Shown here piece after piece: positions 43,359 to 51,012 of a stretch of 51,012 bases of DNA (its first letter is position 1; each line of letters starts with the position of its first letter). This DNA is from CAJCBL01 sp035298965 (GTDB lineage Bacteria; Verrucomicrobiota; Verrucomicrobiia; Opitutales; Opitutaceae), in NCBI GenBank assembly GCA_035298965.1, contig DATGXO010000080.1, positions 1 to 51,012 on the forward strand, written 5' to 3'. A program made the translations under genes and the position numbers. The notes under the pieces are model-generated. The model searched no databases. It saw only the letters and a program-made list of their open reading frames with translations, and had not been told where the DNA came from.

Positions 43359-44990
43359 ATGAATTCACTCTCCGGCAACATCGTCGACCTAGTCGGACGC
43401 CGCTTTTTCCCCGGGCGCGTCGAGTGGGCCGAAGGACGCATCGTGCGCATCGTGGAGACACCAGAGCGGCGCTACACGAGGCAGATCGCTCCTGGGTTTG
43501 TCGACGCGCACATCCACATCGAGAGCTCGTTGCTACCGCCGAGCGAGTTTGCGCGACTCGCGGTGGTGCATGGCACGGTGGCGACCGTCTCGGATCCGCA
43601 CGAGATCGCCAACGTGCTCGGTGTGGCCGGTGTGCGCTACATGATCGCCGACGCGCGCCGCTCGCCCTTGAAATTCAACTTCGGCGCGCCGTCGTGCGTG
43701 CCGGCGACCGATCGCGAGACGGCTGGCGCAGTGCTCGATGCGAACGCCGTCGCGAAGCTGCTAGCGATGCGGGACGTGCGCTACCTCAGCGAGGTGATGA
43801 ACTATCCGGGTGTGCTTCGCGGTGATCCGGAGCTGCTCGCGAAGATCGCCGCTGCGAAGCGGCACGGGAAGGTTGTCGATGGGCACGCGCCGGGACTTCG
43901 CGGCGCGCAGGCGCGCGCATACGCGGCAACGGGCATCACGACCGACCACGAATGTTTCACGCTCGCGGAAGCGAAGGACAAGATCGCCGCGGGGATGAAG
44001 ATCCTGATTCGCGAGGGTTCGGCGGCGCGCAACTTTGCCGCGCTCGCGCCGCTGCTCCGCACCCACCCGGATGCCTGCATGTTCTGCTGCGACGACCTGC
44101 ACCCCGACCTGCTGCTCAAACGGCATCTCGACGAGCACGTGCGGCGGGCGCTGGCGCTGGGAGCGGACCGGCTCGATGTGTTGGCGTGCGCGAGTCTGAA
44201 CCCGATACGCCATTACGGGCTGAAGGTCGGCCTGCTGCAGCCGGGGGATCCGGCGGACTTCATCGTGTTCGAGGGCTGGGAAGATCTGCGCGTGCGGCGG
44301 ACCTATCTCGACGGCGTGCAAGTGGCGCGCGACGGGCGGTCGCTGCTGCCGCGGCAAGCGCCACGGATTGCGAATGCGTTTCGCGCGAAGGCGCGGACGC
44401 CCGCCGAGTTTCGCGCCGAAGCGGGCGAGGGGAAGTTGAACGTGATCGAAGCGCTGGACGGGCAGCTCATCACGCGCTGGAGGACGATGAAGCCGAAGCT
44501 GCGCGACGGAGCCGCCGTGCCCGATCCGCAACGCGACATGCTGAAGATCGCGGTGGTGAACCGCTATGCCACGAGTGCGCCGGTGGCGGTGGGTTTCATC
44601 CGCGGGTTTGGGCTGCGCGGGGGCGCGTTGGCATCGTCGGTCGCGCATGATTCGCATAACATCGTCGCCGTCGGTGCGGACGACGAGTCGCTCGCCGCGG
44701 CGGTGAATCTCGTGATCGCGCACAAGGGCGGTTTGGCGGCCGTGGGGCGCGGCGAGGCGCGCGTGTTGCCGTTGCCGATCGCGGGCTTGATGGCCGATGG
44801 CGAGGGGCGTGCGGTGGCGGCGGCGTACACCGAGATCGACGCGGCGGCGAAGGCGCTCGGCAGCACGCTGGCGGCGCCGTTCATGACGTTGTCGTTCATG
44901 GCACTGCTGGTGATCCCCGATCTGAAGCTCAGCGACCGCGGACTGTTTTCCGGAGCGAAGTGGGCGAGCGCGCCGTTGTGGGCGGATTGA
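43359..44990 (+). CDS. ade: Adenine deaminase
   Basis: 543 residues. It converts adenine to hypoxanthine and ammonia in purine salvage. The amidohydrolase metal motif FVDAHIHIESS lies near residues 47-57. DGHAPGL, TDHECF, CCDDLHPD and the C-terminal VAHDSHNIVAVG and GGLAAVGRG segments are characteristic of bacterial Ade, with AAPFMTLSFMALLVIPDLKL at the end. It starts 27 bases after the TIGR03790 gene; co-transcription is possible. Confidence 0.93.
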   Translation: MNSLSGNIVDLVGRRFFPGRVEWAEGRIVRIVETPERRYTRQIAPGFVDAHIHIESSLLPPSEFARLAVVHGTVATVSDPHEIANVLGVAGVRYMIADARRSPLKFNFGAPSCVPATDRETAGAVLDANAVAKLLAMRDVRYLSEVMNYPGVLRGDPELLAKIAAAKRHGKVVDGHAPGLRGAQARAYAATGITTDHECFTLAEAKDKIAAGMKILIREGSAARNFAALAPLLRTHPDACMFCCDDLHPDLLLKRHLDEHVRRALALGADRLDVLACASLNPIRHYGLKVGLLQPGDPADFIVFEGWEDLRVRRTYLDGVQVARDGRSLLPRQAPRIANAFRAKARTPAEFRAEAGEGKLNVIEALDGQLITRWRTMKPKLRDGAAVPDPQRDMLKIAVVNRYATSAPVAVGFIRGFGLRGGALASSVAHDSHNIVAVGADDESLAAAVNLVIAHKGGLAAVGRGEARVLPLPIAGLMADGEGRAVAAAYTEIDAAAKALGSTLAAPFMTLSFMALLVIPDLKLSDRGLFSGAKWASAPLWAD

Positions 44991-45072
44991 CGCCGTGATT
45001 TGGATCGCCGCGCCCGTGAGCGGCGCCACGGCGGTATTCTGTAGGCCAGGCCGGTGATCTGGCGGTGCGCTT

Positions 45073-45096
45073 GGGCCACGTGACCGACGTGGCCCA
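45073..45096. repeat. Hairpin between ade and groEL
   Basis: GGGCCACGT (45073-45081) and ACGTGGCCC (45087-45095) pair perfectly, extended by flanking T and A. No T-run follows on either strand. A further hairpin CGCCGCTC/GAGCGGCG lies at 45146-45165, and the word GAGCGGCGCCA occurs at 45018, 45158 and near 47182. Confidence 0.6.
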
Positions 45097-45098
45097 CA

Positions 45099-45135
45099 GG
45101 AAAAGCAAAGCCCCGCGGCTTGATGGCCGCGGGGC
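45099..45135 (-). terminator. Rho-independent terminator of groEL
   Basis: On the minus strand GCCCCGCGGC pairs with GCCGCGGGGC (arms 45126-45135 and 45110-45119), followed by TTTGCTTTT. It lies about 50 bases after the groEL stop. Confidence 0.85.
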
Positions 45136-45183
45136 GGAGAGGGAACGCCGCTCTCGCGAGCGGCGCCATATTGGGAAACAGGC

Positions 45184-46818
<1,635 letters not shown>

Positions 46819-46850
46819 GGTGATTGTGTTTGGAAACTGGGTTCAGGGGA

Positions 46851-47147
46851 TCAGCGGATGATGCCGAGGATGTCGTCCTCGCGCACGATGAGGAGCGTCT
46901 CGTCGCCGAGCTTCACCTCGGTGCCGCCGTACTTGGAGATGAGAACGCGGTCGCCGGCCTTCACTTCGAAGGCGATGACCTTGCCGTTGTCGTCCTTCTT
47001 GCCGGTGCCGACAGCGACGACTTCGGCCTCCTGGGGCTTTTCCTTGGCGGAGTCGGGGATGATGATCCCGCCCTTGATCTGCTCTTTCTCTTCGACGCGC
47101 TTCACGAGGAGGCGATCGCCGAGCGGAGTGATGCTGGTTTTGCTCAT
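46851..47147 (-). CDS. groS: Co-chaperonin GroES
   Basis: 98 residues. This is the lid of the GroEL chamber. ITPLGDRLLVKRVEEKE at the start, the mobile-loop region with GGIIIPDSAKEKP (about 26-38) and GDRVLISKYGGTEVK near residue 65 are standard. It begins 222 bases after dnaK on the same strand, with a REP fragment between. No CIRCE element (TTAGCACTC-N9-GAGTGCTAA) is visible upstream. Confidence 0.96.
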   Translation of the reverse strand: MSKTSITPLGDRLLVKRVEEKEQIKGGIIIPDSAKEKPQEAEVVAVGTGKKDDNGKVIAFEVKAGDRVLISKYGGTEVKLGDETLLIVREDDILGIIR

Positions 47148-47285
47148 GGATGAGTTTTGGTTGCTGTTGGGATGGAGGTTGGGAGCGGCGCCAAGCGCCG
47201 CCGGAGATTGCGGAATTTGGAGGGGACGGAAGGGATATGTGGAAATCAGGGAATCAGGAAACGCAGGTGGAAGCGGAGAGGGATA

Positions 47286-47308
47286 GCGGGCGTAAAGCCC
47301 GCCCCACC
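47286..47308. repeat. REP fragment between dnaK and groES
   Basis: This 23-base stretch matches 23362-23384 with one mismatch and is therefore half of the REP pair seen before recN. A separate hairpin GCGGCGC-CAA-GCGCCGC lies at 47185-47201, just upstream of groES. Confidence 0.65.
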
Positions 47309-47369
47309 ACCGGAGGCGGAGAGCGGGATTGTCGCTGCTCGCGTCCCACTCTTCGCGATTTCCGAAGGA

Positions 47370-49331
47370 TTACTTCTTGTCGCCGTCCTTATCGTCGACG
47401 ACTTCGAAGTCGGCGTCGACCACGTTGCCGTCTTTCTTCGCCTTCTTCTTGGGCTCCTCGGCGGCGCCGCCTTGGGAGGCCTCGGGACCGGCGCCGGCGG
47501 CGGCACCCTCGGGCTTCACCTTCGAGTAAATGTCGCTGCCGATGGCCTGCATGGCCTGGTTGATCTTGTCGGCGGCGGCTTTCATCTCCTCGGGCGTGGC
47601 GCTCGAGTTTTCGAGGACCTTCTTGCCTTCGGCGATGGCGGCTTCGGCGGGCGCCTTCTTGTCGGCCGGGCACTTGTCGCCGAGGTCCTTGAAGAGTTTC
47701 TCGGACTGATAGATCGACTGATCGAGGATGTTCTTCGCCTCGACGGCGTCGCGCTTTTTCTGGTCCTCGGAGGCGTGGGCTTCGGCTTCCTTGCGGAGGC
47801 GCTCGACCTCGTCCTTGGAAAGGCCGGACGAACCGGTGATGGAGATCTTCTGGTCGCGCCCGGTGCCGAGATCCTTCGCGGTGACGTGGAGAATGCCGTT
47901 GGCGTCGATGTCGAAGGTGACCTCGATCTGCGGCGTGCCGCGCGGGGCCGGCGGGATGCCGTCGAGACGGAAGTTGCCGAGCATCTTGTTGTCGCTGGCC
48001 ATCGGGCGCTCGCCTTGGAGCACCTTGATGTCGACGGCCGTCTGGCTGTCGGAATAGGTCGAGAACACCTGCGACTTCTTGGTCGGGATCGTGGTGTTGC
48101 GCGGGATCATCGGTGTGGAAACCGCGCCGGCGGTTTCGATGCCGAGAGTGAGCGGCGTGACGTCGAGGAGAATGACGTCGTCCTTCTGGCCGGAGAGAAC
48201 GGCGCCCTGAACGGCGGCACCGACTGCGACGACCTCATCGGGATTCACGCCGCGATGCGGCTCCTTGCCGGCGAGCTTCTTGGCGATCTCGATGATTGCG
48301 GGCATGCGGGTCATGCCTCCGACGAGGACGAGTTCGTCGATCTTGTCCTTGCTGAGGCCGGCGTCCTTCAAACACGCCTCGAACGGCGCGATGGTGCGCT
48401 GGGCGAGCGCCTCGCAGAGTTGCTCGAGCTTGGCGCGGGAGATGGTGACGTTGAGGTGCTTCGGCCCGGAGGCGTCGGCCGTGATGAAGGGGAGATTGAT
48501 GTCGTAGCTCTGAGCGGAGGAGAGGGCGATTTTGGCCTTCTCGGCCTCTTCCTTGAGGCGCTGCATCGCCATGGCGTCGCCGCGAAGATTGATGCCGGAT
48601 TCTTTTTTGAAGGAATCGGCGAGCCAGTTGATGATCGTGTCGTCCCAGTTATCGCCGCCGAGGTGGGTGTCGCCATTCGTGGCGCGGACTTCGAAGACGC
48701 CGTCGCCGAGTTCGAGCACGGAGATGTCGTAGGTGCCGCCGCCGAGATCGTACACGGCAATGGTCTCGTCCTTCTTCTTGTCGAGACCGTAGGCGAGCGA
48801 CGCCGCCGTGGGCTCATTGACGATACGCATCACCTCGAGGCCGGCGATGGTGCCGGCGTCCTTGGTGGCCTGGCGCTGGGCATCGTTGAAATAGGCGGGG
48901 ACGGTGATGACGGCCTTCTTGACGGGTTCGCCGAGGTAGGCTTCGGCGTCGGCCTTCATCTTGGCGAGGACCATCGCGGAGATTTGCTCGGGGGCGAAGC
49001 GCTCGGTCTTGCCGCCGACTTCGACCTCGATGTAGGCGTCGCCGTTCTTCCCCTCGACGACCTTGAACGGCATGTTCTTGGCCTCGTTCTGGACCTCGGA
49101 GAACTTCCGGCCGATGAAGCGTTTCGCGGAGAAGACGGTGTTCTTCGGGTTGGTTACCGCTTGGCGCTTGGCGGCTTGGCCGACGACGCGCTCGCCGGTC
49201 TTGGTGAAGGCGACGACGGACGGCGTGGTGCGCCCGCCCTCGGCGTTGGGAATGACGACGGGCTCGCCGCCCTCCATGACCGCCATACAGGAGTTGGTGG
49301 TGCCTAGATCGATGCCGATGATTTTGCTCAT
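47370..49331 (-). CDS. dnaK: Hsp70 chaperone DnaK
   Basis: 653 residues from the ATG giving MSKIIGIDLGTTNSCMAV; the open frame continues upstream without family sequence. The ATPase domain (about 1-385) includes VYDLGGGTYDISVLE and VLVGGMTRMP. The substrate-binding domain and helical lid follow, with a C-terminal VVDADFEVVDDKDG end. Unusually, dnaK sits directly before groES-groEL rather than with grpE/dnaJ. Its upstream region carries a consensus-like sigma-54 promoter. Confidence 0.97.
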   Translation of the reverse strand: MSKIIGIDLGTTNSCMAVMEGGEPVVIPNAEGGRTTPSVVAFTKTGERVVGQAAKRQAVTNPKNTVFSAKRFIGRKFSEVQNEAKNMPFKVVEGKNGDAYIEVEVGGKTERFAPEQISAMVLAKMKADAEAYLGEPVKKAVITVPAYFNDAQRQATKDAGTIAGLEVMRIVNEPTAASLAYGLDKKKDETIAVYDLGGGTYDISVLELGDGVFEVRATNGDTHLGGDNWDDTIINWLADSFKKESGINLRGDAMAMQRLKEEAEKAKIALSSAQSYDINLPFITADASGPKHLNVTISRAKLEQLCEALAQRTIAPFEACLKDAGLSKDKIDELVLVGGMTRMPAIIEIAKKLAGKEPHRGVNPDEVVAVGAAVQGAVLSGQKDDVILLDVTPLTLGIETAGAVSTPMIPRNTTIPTKKSQVFSTYSDSQTAVDIKVLQGERPMASDNKMLGNFRLDGIPPAPRGTPQIEVTFDIDANGILHVTAKDLGTGRDQKISITGSSGLSKDEVERLRKEAEAHASEDQKKRDAVEAKNILDQSIYQSEKLFKDLGDKCPADKKAPAEAAIAEGKKVLENSSATPEEMKAAADKINQAMQAIGSDIYSKVKPEGAAAGAGPEASQGGAAEEPKKKAKKDGNVVDADFEVVDDKDGDKK

Positions 49332-49700
49332 GTGAAAGTCCTTAGAGAGGGTGTGCGCGTCGGTTTTGTTAGGCGCGTTTGTGGAAACGTTCTGCAAACG
49401 CGGTGCCAGCGGCGTAGGATAGTTGTAACAAAAAGAGGGACAACGACTTGAGTGCTGAGGCGGCCGCACGGTGCTCCTTGGTCTTGTGCCATGGCTAGGT
49501 GTGGGTGTGTCACTTTGGCAGATGCTCAGCGGCTCTGACTCGGGCTGTGGCACAGTTGCGCGCACCCGCTCCGATGCAGCGCATTGGGTTTGGCCGCGAC
49601 CCCACAATGTTCGACCGTGCCCCTAAACTCATCTCCCGGATCTGGGTCGACAATCTGGGCCCCAAGCTGCGTATCGTAGCGGGATTTCTTCTTTCACCCC
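49332..49700. other. Divergent regulatory region between dnaK and uxaB
   Basis: This is 369 bases with no credible gene. It holds the candidate sigma-54 promoter for dnaK (49393-49408), a GCAC-G-GTGC palindrome (49466-49474) upstream of that promoter, and presumably the promoter of the sugar-acid gene to the right, which I could not identify. A half-site GAGTGCT at 49450 is not a full CIRCE. Confidence 0.5.
49393..49408 (-). promoter_or_regulatory. Candidate sigma-54 (-24/-12) promoter of dnaK
   Basis: Read on the minus strand, TGGCACCGCGTTTGCA has perfect -24 (TGGCAC) and -12 (TTGCA) elements, with exactly 10 bases between GG and GC. Ten bases, TGGCACCGCG, are shared with the nifH promoter. 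Transcription would start near 49383, giving a leader of about 52 bases before dnaK. Confidence 0.65.
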
Positions 49701-51012
49701 ATGATCCGGATCAATCGCGCTAATCTCCAACAACTCGGTGTGCCCTCGGCCAAGGTCGGCTGCGGGCCCGTGGCACGTTTCCCCGAACGGGTCGTGCAAT
49801 TTGGCGAGGGCAACTTCCTGCGCGCCTTCGTCGATTGGAAGATCGACGAGCTCAACGCCGCCGGCGCGTTCGGCGGCTCCGTGCTCGTAGCCCAGCCGAT
49901 CAAGCAGGGCATGGCTGCCGAGTTGCAGGCGCAGGACGGCCTCTACACGGTGCTTTTGCGCGGCGTCGAGGGTGGCAAGGTCGTCGAGACACGCCGCGTC
50001 GTCACCGCGATCAACCGCGCGATCAATCCGTACGACCAGTGGGCGGAGCTCGTGAACGCGTTCCGCGGCGACGTGCTGCGCTTCGTCGTTTCGAACACTA
50101 CCGAGGCTGGCATCGCCTACGCCGAGGAGAAACACACTCCCGGCGTGTGCCAAAACACGTTCCCGGCGAAGATCGCGGCGTTGCTTTGGGAGCGTTTCGA
50201 AGCATTCAAGGGCGACGCGAAACGTGGCCTCGTTTTCCTCCCCTGTGAGCTGATCGAGCGCAACGGCGAGAACCTCCGCAAATGCGTACTTCAATACGCG
50301 CAGGCGTGGGGCCTCTCCGCCGACTTCGTGCGCTGGGTCGAGACCGCCAACCATTTCTGCAACACGCTCGTCGACCGCATCGTACCCGGGTATCCGCGCG
50401 ACGAGGCCGCGCGCATCGCCGGCGAGCTCGGCTATGAGGACAAGATGCTCGTTGCCGCCGAGTATTTCCACCTCTGGGTCATCGAGGGGCCGAAGGCCAT
50501 CGCCGACGAGATCCCGTTCCACAAGGCCGGCCTCAACGTGATCTGGACCGACGACATGACGCCGTACCGCACGCGCAAGGTCCGCCTCCTCAACGGCGCG
50601 CATACTTCCAGCGTGCTCGCCGCCTTCGAGGCTGGCTGCAACACCGTGCGCGAGATGGTCGAGGACCCGATTTGCGGCGCGTTCATCCGCAAGGCCGTGT
50701 TCGACGAGATCCTCCACCAGGTGCCGCTGCCGCCGATGGAGCGCAAAGCCTACGCCGACTCGGTCATGGAGCGCTTCTGCAATCCGTTCGTGCGGCACGA
50801 GCTCCTGTCGATCTCGCTCAACTCCGTCTCGAAGTGGAAGGTGCGCGTGTTGCCCTCGCTGCTCGATTGCCAGAAGGACTTCGGCAAGCTGCCGCCGGCG
50901 CTCTCGTTCTCCCTCGCGGCGCTGATCTGGTTCTACTGCGGCGAGCCGGTCTCGGCCAACGAGCTCCGCGGCCGTCGGAATCGCCAGCCATACCCGATCA
51001 AGGACGACGCCC
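49701..51012 (+). CDS. uxaB: Tagaturonate reductase (altronate oxidoreductase), 3' end outside window
   Basis: 437 residues are visible; the frame is open to the last base. The protein begins MIRINRANLQQLGVP. It belongs to the mannitol dehydrogenase/UxaB family, NAD-dependent enzymes that interconvert tagaturonate and altronate in galacturonate breakdown. Seen motifs are VQFGEGNFLRAFVDW (about 33-47), VVSNTTEAGIAY near residue 130, the NHFCNTLVDRIVPGY segment near residue 220 and the catalytic-region KVRLLNGAHTS (Lys near residue 294). Tagaturonate rather than mannonate specificity is inferred from overall similarity. Pectin-derived galacturonate use would fit a plant-polymer degrader. Confidence 0.85.
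   Translation, partial: MIRINRANLQQLGVPSAKVGCGPVARFPERVVQFGEGNFLRAFVDWKIDELNAAGAFGGSVLVAQPIKQGMAAELQAQDGLYTVLLRGVEGGKVVETRRVVTAINRAINPYDQWAELVNAFRGDVLRFVVSNTTEAGIAYAEEKHTPGVCQNTFPAKIAALLWERFEAFKGDAKRGLVFLPCELIERNGENLRKCVLQYAQAWGLSADFVRWVETANHFCNTLVDRIVPGYPRDEAARIAGELGYEDKMLVAAEYFHLWVIEGPKAIADEIPFHKAGLNVIWTDDMTPYRTRKVRLLNGAHTSSVLAAFEAGCNTVREMVEDPICGAFIRKAVFDEILHQVPLPPMERKAYADSVMERFCNPFVRHELLSISLNSVSKWKVRVLPSLLDCQKDFGKLPPALSFSLAALIWFYCGEPVSANELRGRRNRQPYPIKDDA

Noticed and set aside
47157..49307. A 716-codon plus-strand frame
   Set aside because: It is antisense to dnaK. Long antisense frames over dnaK are a known artefact of codon composition in high-GC genomes.
49441..49475. Possible CIRCE/HrcA element upstream of dnaK (GAGTGCT at 49450)
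   Set aside because: Only one half resembles the consensus. The paired TTAGCACTC with 9-base spacing is absent.
49538..49565. Another TGGCAC...TTGC sequence (near 49547) as a sigma-54 promoter for uxaB
   Set aside because: The spacing between the GG and GC elements is too short, so it does not meet the strict sigma-54 geometry.

Overview
The window is high-GC bacterial chromosome. It most resembles the Verrucomicrobiota, family Opitutaceae. This placement is inference from gene content (a compact anaerobe-type nif cluster, a PEP-CTERM protein, a TIGR03790 protein, DUF4159/BatA-type genes, a PA14-containing GH3 enzyme, ResB/CcsA cytochrome c maturation); no rRNA gene is present to confirm it. 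I saw no tRNA, rRNA, CRISPR array or transposase gene.

Layout. Bases 1-6903 hold the end of a BatA/vWA/DUF4159-type membrane operon whose start lies outside the window. At 6955-8883 is a one-piece molybdate importer, ModB fused to ModC. Bases 8925-10672 (minus strand) carry draG and draT, overlapping by 4 bp and divergent from nifH. Bases 10992-15191 carry nifH, nifD and nifK. After a second candidate sigma-54 promoter come a GNAT acetyltransferase, nifE, nifN, nifB (fused to a NifX-like domain), a thioredoxin-fold [2Fe-2S] ferredoxin, nifV and an unrecognised 158-residue protein (15468-22531). Together these give molybdenum uptake, the structural enzyme, the FeMo-cofactor scaffold and homocitrate supply, and a reversible ADP-ribosylation switch on NifH. 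nifI1/nifI2 are not between nifH and nifD.

The rest is mostly housekeeping and carbohydrate metabolism: a Nudix hydrolase, recN, a lipoprotein-resB-ccsA operon, ychF, rpsP-trmD-rplS (no rimM between), transketolase, a secreted M12B-like metalloprotease with a GlyGly-CTERM-like tail, a PEP-CTERM protein, a GH3 beta-glucosidase, a membrane-anchored STAND-like ATPase, a TIGR03790 protein, adenine deaminase, groES-groEL, dnaK, and the start of a tagaturonate reductase gene cut by the window end.

Three things stand out. First, near-consensus sigma-54 (-24/-12) sequences lie before nifH, before the GNAT gene and, unexpectedly, before dnaK. Second, REP-like inverted repeats fill the nif spacers and at the nifE/nifN junction are translated into both proteins. 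Third, two genes with no assigned nif role (GNAT and the 158-residue protein) sit inside the apparent nif transcription unit.
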